Assembly: GCF_037963145.1 (NCBI RefSeq)
Contig: NZ_CP150144.1
Span: forward strand, 1,178,001-1,242,000
Direction: 5' to 3'
Length of the DNA: 64,000 nucleotides
From: Oceanobacillus sp. FSL K6-2867
GTDB taxonomy: Bacteria; Bacillota; Bacilli; Bacillales; Amphibacillaceae
The notes beneath the pieces were generated by a model, which was given only the letters and a program-made list of their open reading frames with translations, was not told the DNA's origin and searched no databases. Below are positions 26,597 through 35,908 of this stretch, piece by piece (within the stretch, counting starts at the first letter, position 1; each line of letters starts with the position of its first letter). A program made the position numbers and the translations under genes.

Positions 26597-27316
26597 ATGG
26601 AAAGACCACGCATTCTCATCGTTGACGATGAACAAGACTTATGCAAGTTAATGAAAACAACCTTAACAAAGGAAGGTTTTTCTGAAATCAAAATAGCAGG
26701 TAGCATAAAAGAAGGATGGCAAAAATTTCAGGATTTTGAGCCAAACCTAGTGATATTAGATGTTATGCTTCCTGATGGGGAAGGTTATGATTTATGTAAA
26801 AGTATAAGAGGGGTTTCACGTATCCCAATTCTCTTCTTATCAGCTAAGTCCGATGAAGTGGATAAAATATTAGGACTGGCAATCGGTGGAGATGATTATA
26901 TTACGAAGCCTTTTAGTCCCAAAGAAATGGCCTATCGTGTAAAGGCACAACTTAGGCGCGCCGGTGTGTATACTATAGAGGCAACTGCAAAGGCAAAAGC
27001 AGCTAAGGCGACAAGCGTCGGACCTTTTGAAATCAATTCAGATGAAACAGAAGTTAAAAAGGACGGTCATTTGCTTGAGTTAACCGCTAAAGAAGTTGGA
27101 TTAATGGCATCATTTATGCGGAATCCAAACCAAATCCTCAGCAAAGAATCTTTATTTCGAAATGTATGGGGACAAGACTTTTATGGTGCTGATAATACAT
27201 TAATGGTACATATTCGCAGGCTTCGGGAAAAGATTGAAGAAAATCCGTCTAACCCTTCCTATATTTTAACTGTGAAAGGATTAGGCTATCGATTCATGCC
27301 AAATAATAAGAATTGA
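26597..27316 (+). CDS. OmpR-family response regulator
   Basis: A 239-residue two-domain regulator. The receiver has the acidic pocket VDDE, phospho-acceptor D55 (LVILDVMLP) and K in ITKPFSP. It is followed by a winged-helix DNA-binding domain (LTAKEVGLMASFMRNPNQILSKESLFRNVWG ... TVKGLGYRF). ATG 26597 has AGGGTGG upstream; an earlier ATG at 26555 does not. It probably controls the divergent ABC operon. Confidence 0.93.
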   Translation: MERPRILIVDDEQDLCKLMKTTLTKEGFSEIKIAGSIKEGWQKFQDFEPNLVILDVMLPDGEGYDLCKSIRGVSRIPILFLSAKSDEVDKILGLAIGGDDYITKPFSPKEMAYRVKAQLRRAGVYTIEATAKAKAAKATSVGPFEINSDETEVKKDGHLLELTAKEVGLMASFMRNPNQILSKESLFRNVWGQDFYGADNTLMVHIRRLREKIEENPSNPSYILTVKGLGYRFMPNNKN

Positions 27317-27367
27317 GTTATCGATTTGTAGTAGTTATTTTGAATAAATATAGACTTTTCTTTTTAG

Positions 27368-27445
27368 CAGTTAAGAAAGTATAACTACTTTCTTACTGCA
27401 TAAGTGCAACTAAGGCTGTCACCTAAAAGCTTGGTGACAACCAAG
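27368..27445 (+). promoter_or_regulatory. Three hairpins between regulator and kinase, two exclusive
   Basis: Hairpin 1 (27368-27399) pairs GCAGT and AAGAAAGT with ACTTTCTT and ACTGC. Hairpin 2 pairs GTCACC with GGTGAC (27418-27438). Hairpin 3 pairs CTTGGT with ACCAAG (27430-27445) and is followed by TTTTCT. Hairpins 2 and 3 share bases and cannot coexist, like an antiterminator-terminator pair, just before the kinase ribosome binding site. Confidence 0.5.
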
Positions 27446-27469
27446 TTTTCTAAGAATAGGTGATGGAAA

Positions 27470-28978
27470 ATGAAATGGAAACTAACCGCTCGTTATTTAC
27501 TATCCATTTTAAGCATCGTATTTATTGTAATAATTGTAAACACTATAATTTTAGTTGGATTGCTTTTTTATCAAGCTTCCCAAAATGCAGATGGTTTCGA
27601 AAATAGCTCTGGTGAAGATTTCACACGGTCATTCAGCCAATACCTCTCAATAGAGGATGATCAACCCCTTGTTACAGAAGAAGGTGAGGTTGCCTTAGAA
27701 GAATTTGATGCTTGGCTGCAAATCTTAGACAACAGTGGAAATGTGATTTCGTCATATCGAACACCAGATAATGTCTCGACGAATTATACCCCCATTGATC
27801 TTGTACACAAATATAAATATATGGATGATGATTTTAATACGTATTTTATAGGCGAATTTGAAGGGTATAGTTATTTAATTGGTGTGCCTGATTCCAGTGA
27901 AAAACGTGAAGTGTTTATGATAAATCCAAACACATTCATAACATATGCTTCTCGGTTTCTAGGAGTCATTATCATTGTAGATTTAATTATTTCGGCAGTT
28001 GTTGGTTTCTTGTTCAGTACTATTTTGACAAAACCTGTGAACCGCATTATTGAACGTATTAGTGAACTAAAGGAACGAAAATTCCGCACAAAAAAACCAA
28101 AGCGTCCCGGTATATACAAACCAGTTTTTGCAAATCTAAATAATGTTTCGAAGACATTGCAAGCACACGATGAGGAACGCAATAAATTAGAAAAAATGCG
28201 AAATGAATGGATTAGTAATGTCTCGCATGACATCAAAACTCCACTCGCTTCCATACGTGGTTATGCCGAACTTTTACGTAACGATAATGTCTCATCAAAT
28301 GAACGCTTAGAGTATGCAGAGGTAATCGAACGACAGTCCCTTTATATGAAGGAGCTAGTAGATGACTTCAATCTAACAATGCGACTTCGAAACCAAGAAA
28401 TGCCGCTTCAACGACAGGAAACAAATATGGAAGGCTTTGTTCGGGAAATGATCATTGATTTACTAAATGATCCCCAATTTAGCTCATCGCAAATTCATTT
28501 CTATAGTGAAAATAGCGAACTAAGCTGGAAAATAGACCAGCACTTAATGAAACGCGCTTTGCTCAACTTTATATATAATGCATTAATTCATAATGATGAA
28601 AATGTAGAGGTTTTTGTAAATGTTACGGGAGACGCTATTATCATAAAAGACAATGGAAAAGGTATTTCCCCTGAAGAGCAGACCCAAGTTTTTGACCGCT
28701 ATTATCGTGGTACAAATACTGGAAATATACGAGGTACCGGCCTTGGAATGGCAATTGCTCGGGATATTATAGTAGCTCATGGTGGAGAAGTTGAGCTTAC
28801 GAGCCAAGTTGGAAAAGGGATAACTATCAAGATATCGTTAAACGTTCTTCAAAGCAACATTTGCCATGGTGTAATTCCAAAATCTTTCGATAATGAATCA
28901 AAAAAAAACCTCCTATATAAAAGTTTCACACCACTAATAGGTGTGCCTTCTGATTATATAAGAGGTTTTAACTGGTAA
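27470..28978 (+). CDS. Sensor histidine kinase with large extracellular domain
   Basis: Membrane kinase with segment 1 (about 8-33), an extracellular sensor of about 125 residues, segment 2 (162-184), a HAMP-like linker, HisKA with H253 (NVSHDIKTP) and HATPase_c with DNGKGIS and GTGLGMAI. The large external domain differs from the short intramembrane-sensing kinases usually paired with Bce/Yxd transporters. The frame continues about 45 residues past the normal domain end, straight through a terminator hairpin (28905-28969), so the original stop has probably been lost by mutation. AGGTGATGG precedes the ATG. Confidence 0.9.
   Translation: MKWKLTARYLLSILSIVFIVIIVNTIILVGLLFYQASQNADGFENSSGEDFTRSFSQYLSIEDDQPLVTEEGEVALEEFDAWLQILDNSGNVISSYRTPDNVSTNYTPIDLVHKYKYMDDDFNTYFIGEFEGYSYLIGVPDSSEKREVFMINPNTFITYASRFLGVIIIVDLIISAVVGFLFSTILTKPVNRIIERISELKERKFRTKKPKRPGIYKPVFANLNNVSKTLQAHDEERNKLEKMRNEWISNVSHDIKTPLASIRGYAELLRNDNVSSNERLEYAEVIERQSLYMKELVDDFNLTMRLRNQEMPLQRQETNMEGFVREMIIDLLNDPQFSSSQIHFYSENSELSWKIDQHLMKRALLNFIYNALIHNDENVEVFVNVTGDAIIIKDNGKGISPEEQTQVFDRYYRGTNTGNIRGTGLGMAIARDIIVAHGGEVELTSQVGKGITIKISLNVLQSNICHGVIPKSFDNESKKNLLYKSFTPLIGVPSDYIRGFNW
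28905..28969. terminator. Bidirectional terminator inside the kinase frame
   Basis: AAAACCTC + TATATAA pairs with TTATATA + GAGGTTTT, with an inner CACACC/GGTGTG stem. It has TTTT on the plus side and eight Ts on the minus side. It separates the kinase from the convergent minus-strand genes. Confidence 0.75.
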
Positions 28979-29120
28979 AAAGTTTGGCAATCGGTGGCAA
29001 CTTTCAGTGGCTGTACTCAATTTCCAGAAAACCCAAAAAAGTATCTATTGATTTCAACGAATTTTGAATGTATAATTTGAAAAAATATTCCCTACCAAAA
29101 TTCAACGAAAAAACAAAATT

Positions 29121-29147
29121 CCCTACCAAAATTTTTTATTGGTAGGG
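29121..29147 (-). terminator. Terminator within direct repeat copy 1
   Basis: CCCTACCAA pairs with TTGGTAGGG; on the minus strand it is followed by AATTTTGTTTTTT. It belongs to the truncated frame encoded by the repeat and may also end the 29302-29832 transcript. Confidence 0.7.
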
Positions 29148-29259
29148 TTTTTGGCAGGGAACTATATCATTTTTAACTTAATTTCTCCATATTAGACTAG
29201 AATAAATGCCGATATATAGGCGTTCTCTCTCCAAGTTAAGTTGTACTTTTACTCCCACT
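29121..29259. repeat. 139-bp imperfect direct repeat, copy 1
   Basis: Matches 38535-38673 with a handful of substitutions and identical length. It encodes on the minus strand the last 23 or so residues of a protein (VGVKVQLNLERERLYIGIY...) plus its terminator. The two copies bound a 9.3-kb accessory block. Sequence around 29070-29103 also duplicates part of the flank. Confidence 0.85.
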
Positions 29260-29301
29260 TGTACAAATTCAGTAATGCTTTTTCTCAATTCTTCACTCTT
29301 T

Positions 29302-29832
29302 TTAAATTTGTTGTTGACAAAAGATAAAGTGATCATCAGGATTCCATACGTGCAAATCATCGGCAATGTACGCACGAAGCCATAAAACGCCATTAATTTT
29401 CCTAAGGTAAAAACCTTTCGGAAAATAATCGTCTTCACTTACTATCTCCGATGCTATTGTAATGGAGCCAGAAGGAGCTTTATGTTTTTGTGAAGGATTC
29501 CCCTTGTTACCTTCAGGCTGATTAAGATACTCTAGTCTTAGGTGAGGTCCCAGCTCAAGTGGACACAATTCTAATCCAAGTTCGCTCGCTCTTTTGAAAA
29601 TTTGAGGCATAGTAGATCCATTAGGAAAACCAAGGTTCTCAACGGTTAATTCAACGATCTTCAAGCTATACTTTGTATCCGAAGTAGTAAATTTATCATC
29701 AGATAATAGTCTTTTTGCATATTCATTCATCAAGATAGAGCGTTGTTTCAATTTCTGAATGAGCTGCGATTTCGTAAGCTCACCAACCTTTATTGTCCTA
29801 GTAATAAATTGGCAATCAGTGTATATTCTCAT
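29302..29832 (-). CDS. Conserved hypothetical protein (helicase-annotated type)
   Basis: A 176-residue soluble protein with an N-terminal helical part (ELTKSQLIQKLKQRSILMNEYAKRLLSD) and a central motif GLELCPLELGPHLRLEYLNQPEG, ending in FPKGFYLRKINGVLWLRAYIADD. I recall similar proteins in bacilli carrying the uninformative label helicase, but no ATPase motif is present. The ATG at 29832 has AGGAGTGA upstream, at a rather long distance. A second short frame (29178-29310), overlapping its 3' end, is the repeat-encoded fragment. Confidence 0.65.
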   Translation of the reverse strand: MRIYTDCQFITRTIKVGELTKSQLIQKLKQRSILMNEYAKRLLSDDKFTTSDTKYSLKIVELTVENLGFPNGSTMPQIFKRASELGLELCPLELGPHLRLEYLNQPEGNKGNPSQKHKAPSGSITIASEIVSEDDYFPKGFYLRKINGVLWLRAYIADDLHVWNPDDHFIFCQQQI

Positions 29833-29967
29833 TCTTGATCACTCCTTACAAATCGCATTCAGGGATTTATTCGCTTAAATAACCTTCTAATATAATTGGA
29901 AATAGTTACAATTATTTTTTAGAAACGCACCCCTTAATACAATAAAAAAAACATAACCTTATTAATT

Positions 29968-30378
29968 TTAATCTATCTTTGCAAAAGAAACTAAGTCTCC
30001 ATTATCACAAGAATTAAAGCCGTTCTTTTCGTAAAAAGCACGTACATTAGCTGCATCATTTGTAAGTAAAACCTTTTGGCGAACATCTTGATATTTATAA
30101 AGAATTCTCTTCATTAATTCAGAACCGATGCCTTCGTTTTGGTAATTTTGTAAGACTAAAATATCTTGGATATAAATAATTGTTAAACCGTCACCAACCA
30201 CTCTAATTAGACCTACTAAATTTTCATTATCCCACGCTGTTATTACTGCTAAAGAGTTTTTAATCGCACTTAACAATCTTGGCATATCCTTAGTATACGC
30301 TGTCCATTTAACATCATCATATAGTGTTTTTATTTCATATTCCTTAAATGAATTATTTTCTATATATTGGATATTCAT
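29968..30378 (-). CDS. GNAT-family N-acetyltransferase
   Basis: A 136-residue acetyl-CoA-dependent acetyltransferase. It shows beta4 IIYIQDILVLQNYQNEGIGSELMKRIL, which contains the acetyl-CoA loop Q-x-x-G-I-G, and a C-terminal AFYEKNGF motif. ATG 30378 has AGGAGG upstream. The substrate is unknown; small amines are common for this size class. Confidence 0.88.
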   Translation of the reverse strand: MNIQYIENNSFKEYEIKTLYDDVKWTAYTKDMPRLLSAIKNSLAVITAWDNENLVGLIRVVGDGLTIIYIQDILVLQNYQNEGIGSELMKRILYKYQDVRQKVLLTNDAANVRAFYEKNGFNSCDNGDLVSFAKID

Positions 30379-30529
30379 AATTAGCCTCCTTAATTTCATA
30401 TTTTTTTAGCGGAGACAAATACATGGTGATTCAACATAATATTCCTAACATTATTATAAAAAGAAAGAGCAATCAAATTCTGATTGCACTCTTTAGTAAA
30501 AAAGCGACTTCAACACTATAGGCTAAAAA

Positions 30530-31051
30530 TTACATTCCCTCAATAATATCGTCAATGTTATTCCATTCATAAATTAATTCATTTAATATTTGTCCACCAA
30601 TTTTAATTTGAACTGTTTTGACTAACTTTGCACCATAATATTCATAAAAGTAACGAGTTTTATTATCTTCAAGAACTTCAACAAATATCTTTTCACAACC
30701 CAATTGTTTAAAATGCTTAAATAGTTCTTTAAGCAGCTTCTTTCCTATTCCCTCTCCTTGATATTCTTCAAGTAGGTAAATAGACGTTAGATCTCCTGTA
30801 TTATTTTCATTATTTTTTTGTCTTTTCCCTGCAGTTCCAAAACCGATTATTTGGTCTATTTCATTCAAAGCAACTACAATATAATTTGCTTCCTCCGAAA
30901 TATTACGTTTCCATAATTCTGTTCGTTTTACATAAGATAAATTGTTTAAAAAGTCATTTGGGATAATACCTTTATAAGTCGTTCTCCAACTATCCACGTG
31001 AACCTTTGCAATGCCTGTTGCATCATCTAATTTTGCTCTTCGTATTATCAT
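30530..31051 (-). CDS. GNAT-family N-acetyltransferase
   Basis: A 173-residue GNAT enzyme beginning IIRRAKLDDATGIAKVHVDSWRTTYKGIIP. The acetyl-CoA loop is LEEYQGEGIGKKLL and a later motif is RYFYEYYGAKLV. The DSWRTTYKGIIP start is common in the Bacillus proteins of this class. ATG 31051 is preceded by GGGGTGTGA, with a GTG two codons earlier. No operon partner is visible. Confidence 0.88.
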   Translation of the reverse strand: MIIRRAKLDDATGIAKVHVDSWRTTYKGIIPNDFLNNLSYVKRTELWKRNISEEANYIVVALNEIDQIIGFGTAGKRQKNNENNTGDLTSIYLLEEYQGEGIGKKLLKELFKHFKQLGCEKIFVEVLEDNKTRYFYEYYGAKLVKTVQIKIGGQILNELIYEWNNIDDIIEGM

Positions 31052-31165
31052 ATTCACACCCCGTTAATATAGTAATTTCGACAAAAAGAGGTGCTTCTCC
31101 TTCTTTCTGGATTGCACCATATAGTTGAACAAGGACAAAAAAATAAACCGCCAAAGACGGTTGTA

Positions 31166-31435
31166 TTAGTTTAAAACAGGTACCAATTTTAAAAATTTAC
31201 GGTAACAGAAGAGAGCAGCTGATATAGGAATTACAGATAAAATCAAAAGGGTAGATCCGTATTGGGATATATTTTGTGATGTAACCCCTTCTGCGAATTT
31301 AACACCTAAAAAATGAAGACTTATTTCGCCACTTACTTGACCATTATATAGTGCTACTCCTTGACCCAGCAGTAGAATTGAAACAATAAGTAAGCCACCG
31401 GCAATCGATAAAAAAATCCATCCTTTTTTATGCAT
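31166..31435 (-). CDS. Small two-TM membrane protein
   Basis: An 89-residue protein with hydrophobic segments at about 6-27 and 62-82 and an extracellular-looking middle part. GGAGAAATGAAATG precedes the start. No family recognised. Confidence 0.6.
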   Translation of the reverse strand: MHKKGWIFLSIAGGLLIVSILLLGQGVALYNGQVSGEISLHFLGVKFAEGVTSQNISQYGSTLLILSVIPISAALFCYRKFLKLVPVLN

Positions 31436-31562
31436 TTCATTTCTCCTTTTTATTTAACGTTACTTACATTAATATTCTATAAAAATTTAAACATTCCTTC
31501 TTAATGCTGGAGCGAAAATCAAACCTTTTCTTAACACTTTGCACCCGTTTATTTAATAGAGG

Positions 31563-32281
31563 TTATTTCTTCCCTAAAGAAAAACCTTCAAATAATCGCC
31601 CTCCATAGGGATGTAATATTTCATCAACTAACTTGATAACTTCATTTTTGGAACCACTTCTATAAAATATATCAAAAGTTTCAACGAATTGTTCCGCAAA
31701 GTTTATATCGTAATCCCTTAATGAACGTATTATCCATTTAGAAGCACCAATCCACCTATTATTAGTTCTTAATACAAATTCACTGACAAGTTCAGCAAGC
31801 GTATTAGCAATGAAAATTCCTTCTGCTCTATTATTACAACCAATAAAATCATCAAGGGTATCCTTAATAAAGTATCGCTTGGTATTTATTATCTCATTTG
31901 ACCATTTTTCTGGACCTTTAGATAATAATTCTTTTGCTTCACATTTGATAGAATCAATTACTCCATTATCTTTTAGAATTATACCTTCTGATACCATTCG
32001 AGGCAGTGACGGTCTAGCCCTTTTATAATCACTTTCAAAATAGGCTTGATAAGAATTCAGGCTATGTGCAAATACTTCTATTTGCCAATCATACTCAATT
32101 ACTAATTCCCTATAAGAAGATTTATATGTTTTATCAAATATTATTATATCGAGGTCAGTTGTTTTTGTCGCTTCACCACGAACAACACTTCCTGCTAATA
32201 AAGTCCATCACAATATGGAAAAAAATTATTGATAAATTTCTGTGCTGCTTTTACTGGTTCTAACTTTTTTATATTACCCAT
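31563..32281 (-). pseudogene. Frameshifted nucleotidyltransferase-domain protein
   Basis: A nucleotidyltransferase whose N-terminal part starts at ATG 32281 behind GAGGGATG and carries KFINNFFPYCDG. It is followed in another frame by LLAGSVVRGEATKTTDLDIIIFDK, the GS...D-x-D active-site motif, and then the helical C-terminal domain to 31563. The two parts are joined by a one-base deletion near 32207-32212. Family members include aminoglycoside-type nucleotidyltransferases. A short C-terminal product from an internal ATG at 31997 would lack the catalytic residues. Confidence 0.85.
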
Positions 32282-32400
32282 TAACATCCCTCATTTTTAT
32301 AATTATCTTATTCCACTAAACTGCCCCGTTCATATTATAAGGTTAGCCAGAATGCTAAATTTTTCTGGTTGACCATTTTTTATATGGTTTTATTATAACA

Positions 32401-32586
32401 GTAGCCAGGGTAGAACGTAACTGCCCATGGGGCTTTGATCCCGTCAACTAAACCGTTCGCCCCCTACTTGTAGAAACATGATTGAGGCTGGTTGGGACTT
32501 AGATCTCGAATAACAAGCGAAGCTGTGACACTGCATGTAGGATTAGGGGTTACTGGCAAATTTAATAGTTTAGGACGAGATTAACA
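32401..32586 (+). ncRNA. Candidate bridge RNA / left-end RNA of IS110 element
   Basis: The 186 bp before the transposase is richer in GC than its surroundings and has paired segments: GCCAG (32404) with CTGGC near 32553, and CCCCT (32461) with AGGGG near 32545. In IS110-family elements such as IS621 the left-end non-coding region is transcribed as the bridge RNA that binds target and donor DNA. The assignment is by position and folding potential. Confidence 0.5.
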
Positions 32587-33818
32587 ATGAATCCGGTCGT
32601 TGGTCTGGATGTATCTAAAGGAGAAAGTCAGGTTCAAGCATTTTTAGATAAAGGCAAACCCTATCGTAAGAGTTTTAAAGTTTCTCATACTGTTGAGGAC
32701 CTTAGATCACTCGTTGTATTTCTTGAGGAAGTAAAAAAGGAATCTGGTAAGAAGCCCCCAATAATTTTAGAAGCTACCGGTCATTATCAAGCCCCTGTTG
32801 TTCATTATCTGGAGGAACGAGGATATTTACTGATTATCATCAATCCATTGATTTCATATAAGGCAAGGGGATCGAGTTAAAGAAAAGTAAAAACAGATGC
32901 CATTGACGCTTATCTTCTTTGTGAATTGTTCTATAAGGAGGAGTTAGAGCCGTATAAAAAGCGTGGAGTCCAATTGCTAAACCTTTGAAATCTCACAAGA
33001 CAGCATGAAAATATAACGGGCGTTATGATTCAAACCAAGCTGCAATTTCAGGCAGTGCTTGAACAAGTATTTCCTGAATATAAAGGGGTTTTTGGAGATT
33101 TATATTCTGTGGTTTCACTTTTAACTCTTTCAGAGATCCCTTCTTCTGATATTTTTAATGCAAGTGAAGAAGTAATTACAGACAAGATAAACAGTCTTTG
33201 TAAGAGTCGATCAAGCAGATGGGCAAAGGAAAAAGCGATTCAACTAAAAGCTGCGGCTTCACGTAATCCTTTTGAAAAGACAGTTTATCGAAGTCATATT
33301 TTAAGCCTTGAAATGTATATTAGGATGATTCTTCAATACAAAGAGCATCTAGCAAAGTTAGAGTTAGAGATAGATGCCCTCGCTAAAGATATTGAAGAAT
33401 ATAATATCATCAAATCTATCCCAGGTATCGGAGAAAAAATCGCCGCCACGATTATTTCAGAGATTGGGAGATAGATCGATTTAATGCTCCTAAAAAGTTA
33501 GTAGCTTTCGCTGGAGTTGATCCTAGTGTATTTGAATCAGGCAAATTTTCAGCAACCAAAAATCGGATTACAAAAAGAGGCTCTAGTAGGCTTCGTCACG
33601 CATTATTTATGGCAGTTCGTTGTGCCATACGAGATAGTCGCAAGAAGAAATCGACCGATGAAATTATCCCTCGAAACAAAAGAATGCGAGAATTTTATGA
33701 TAAGAAACGTGAAGAAGGAAAGCCATTTAAAGTAGCTGTTATTGCTTGTGTAAATAAACTCTTACATTGGATTTATGCTTTATTAAAAAATAAAGCAACC
33801 TTCCAAGATATAGTATAA
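32587..33818 (+). pseudogene. IS110-family transposase with two stops and a frameshift
   Basis: DEDD-type transposase. Seen are NPVVGLDVSKGES (Asp), ILEATGHYQ (Glu), KTDAIDAYLL (Asp pair) and the C-terminal Tnp_20 domain with IPGIGEKIAATIISEIG and KRGSSRLRHALFMAV, which holds the catalytic serine. It is broken by TAA at 32878 (expected TTA), TGA at 32986 (expected CGA) and loss of a G in a G-run near 33467. No functional product is expected. Confidence 0.92.
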
Positions 33819-33844
33819 AAACTATATCTAGCTAAGTAAACCAA

Positions 33845-33874
33845 AACCTTCCAAAAAGGGATTATTGGAGGGTT
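33845..33874. terminator. Hairpin after the IS110 remnant
   Basis: AACCTTCC pairs with GGAGGGTT (one wobble) around a 14-nt loop, without a strong T-run. The gap from 33819 to 34044 holds nothing else that I can support. Confidence 0.4.
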
Positions 33875-34044
33875 ATTTGGCGTGCTCATTTTAGTATAAC
33901 ATGACTAATTTAAACTTTTCATTGAAAAATATTGACAAACTATTAGCTGGTTTAGTTTAAGTACAATATTTCACAGATTAATATTATCATAAATCAGCTT
34001 TTTAAAAATTCTAACGAAACCATTTTTATATTATCTAAAAAAAT

Positions 34045-34067
34045 TTCCCTGCCATTTTGGCAGGGAA
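34045..34067 (-). terminator. Terminator of the MFS exporter
   Basis: TTCCCTGCC pairs perfectly with GGCAGGGAA around ATTTT, and on the minus strand is followed by ATTTTTTT. It lies 57 bp after the exporter stop. Confidence 0.85.
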
Positions 34068-34123
34068 TTAGTAATTTAATAGTAACTTTTTCAGAAGAGG
34101 AAATTTCCCAAATCACACTTTTG

Positions 34124-35545
34124 CTACTTATTTCGTGAACGTACAAATAACAAAGCTAAAACAGCTCCTATAAACGCCACAATTCCTGACCAGAAGAACG
34201 CCTGCTGGAATCCTTCATTTAAAGCAGTAACTGCATTTACAGCATGACTGGATTTTGTAGTTGCGCCAGCAATGGCCACCATGATAGCTAGACCAATTGC
34301 AGAACCAACTTGGAAATTAGTATTGTATAAACCAGAAGCAAGACCTGACTTTTCTATTTCTACTTCTGATACAGAGGCTGTTGTAGCTGATAGATATGCA
34401 AGTGCATTACCTAGCGAAGCGACAAATGAAGGTAATAATACACTTATCCAATAGCTCCCATCTACTGTAGCTACTTGTGAGAATAAAACATTTCCAGCTC
34501 CAAGAATAATAAACCCAATTATCATCGTCCGTTTAAGACCGAGTTTCGCTAATACTTTTTCGGCTACTGCCACCATGAAAAATGCCATAAATATAGGTAC
34601 AGGAAGTACTGCCATCGCTCCAACGGATGGGGAAAACTGTAAAACCTGCTGTAAATATAGAATAACCATATACATCAATGGGAACCATGCTGCTTGTACT
34701 AAAAAGACAGCTATATTTCCGATGCCTAAATTTGGAGTTTTAAAAATATCCAGCGGTAATAAAGCTTCCTTGACCTTAGATTCTACTAAAAGGAAAACTA
34801 AAAACAAAACTACACCAACAATTAGAGAAATAATTGTATTAGATGACTGCCAGCCGCTATGCTCTGCTGTTACAATACCATAGACAATCAACATAAGAGA
34901 AGCAGTTACTAAAATGGCACCTATATAATCAATACGTCCAGTTGATTTTTGACTAGACTTTTGTAAAAGCATTAGACTTATAACAAGGACAAGAATACTA
35001 AGTGGAACGTAGATAAGCAGTGGCCAGCGCCAACTAAAGAAGCCTGTAAGTACTCCCCCTAAAACAATTCCAAATGCTCCACCTGCCGCACCGGATAATC
35101 CCCAAAAAGCAAGTGCTTTTCCTTTTTCCTTATTACTAAAAGAAAACAGTTGCATAACCATAGATAGAGCTGCTGGTGCAATTAATGCAGATCCAACTCC
35201 TTGAACAGCTCGAGATACATTCAGACTCATCTCACTCCAGGCTAAACCTGCAAACAGAGATGAAATAGCTAAAATTAAAACTCCTAAATTAAATATGCGT
35301 CTATTACCAAATAAATCTGCTAATCTTCCTCCTAATAAAAGGAATCCTCCAAAGAAAAGAAGAAAAGCACTCATCACCCATTGTAAACTTTCTTGTGTAT
35401 AACCAAGTGCTTCCTTGATAGAAGGTAGTGCTATCTGAATAATGGACGCATCCATGATTACTAGGAAGTTGGCAAAACACAACAGAAACAGTGCCTTCCA
35501 TCGTTTAGGATCTGGTTGTGAGATTGTGTTTGTATGTGTAGACAT
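34124..35545 (-). CDS. MFS multidrug exporter, DHA2 family (14 TM)
   Basis: A 473-residue proton-driven exporter of the EmrB/QacA type. Motif A-like GGRLADLFGNRR follows segment 2, motif C lies in GLSGAAGGAFGIVLGGVLTGF, and about fourteen hydrophobic segments are visible. The start FANFLVIMDASIIQIALPSIKEALG is characteristic. ATG 35545 has GGGGGT upstream; the frame runs 20 codons further without support. No linked regulator is visible, and the drug range cannot be read. Confidence 0.9.
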   Translation of the reverse strand: MSTHTNTISQPDPKRWKALFLLCFANFLVIMDASIIQIALPSIKEALGYTQESLQWVMSAFLLFFGGFLLLGGRLADLFGNRRIFNLGVLILAISSLFAGLAWSEMSLNVSRAVQGVGSALIAPAALSMVMQLFSFSNKEKGKALAFWGLSGAAGGAFGIVLGGVLTGFFSWRWPLLIYVPLSILVLVISLMLLQKSSQKSTGRIDYIGAILVTASLMLIVYGIVTAEHSGWQSSNTIISLIVGVVLFLVFLLVESKVKEALLPLDIFKTPNLGIGNIAVFLVQAAWFPLMYMVILYLQQVLQFSPSVGAMAVLPVPIFMAFFMVAVAEKVLAKLGLKRTMIIGFIILGAGNVLFSQVATVDGSYWISVLLPSFVASLGNALAYLSATTASVSEVEIEKSGLASGLYNTNFQVGSAIGLAIMVAIAGATTKSSHAVNAVTALNEGFQQAFFWSGIVAFIGAVLALLFVRSRNK

Positions 35546-35908
35546 AGTTGTATTACCCCCAATATTAGTTATATTAGACTCATAAAGAAATAAAATATTC
35601 ATCAAATTTCTTTTATGGAATCTGTTTATTCCTATTGACTAACTTCTAATAGCTTTTTTAATTTCTATTTTATTTTGCGTAAATCCAGTCATATTTTTTA
35701 GCTTTTCCACTTAAACCTAACAAAGAAGATTTTAAAAACGGCACAGGTAATTATTCGGGTTTCTTTTTCAACTCTTTCTCTTCTTTAGACAGCTTTGTTA
35801 AGATGCTTTTTAAGAAGCTTAAGTCTTGGCAATGGGAGCAATTCAGTACTTATATAGATTCCACAGATGATATTTAGCCAACTGCCATCTTCTCTCTCAT
35901 GCCTTTAC
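35546..35908. other. Gene-free stretch upstream of the exporter
   Basis: It should carry the exporter promoter. A plus-strand open run (35690-35880, ending YIDSTDDI) reads like a protein C-terminus but has no start or ribosome binding site and is taken as a fragment at most. Confidence 0.35.

Noticed and set aside
29178..29438. 86-codon frame overlapping the 29302-29832 gene
   Set aside because: Only its last 23 or so codons look protein-like, and these belong to the direct repeat; the first part is an out-of-phase reading of the larger gene.
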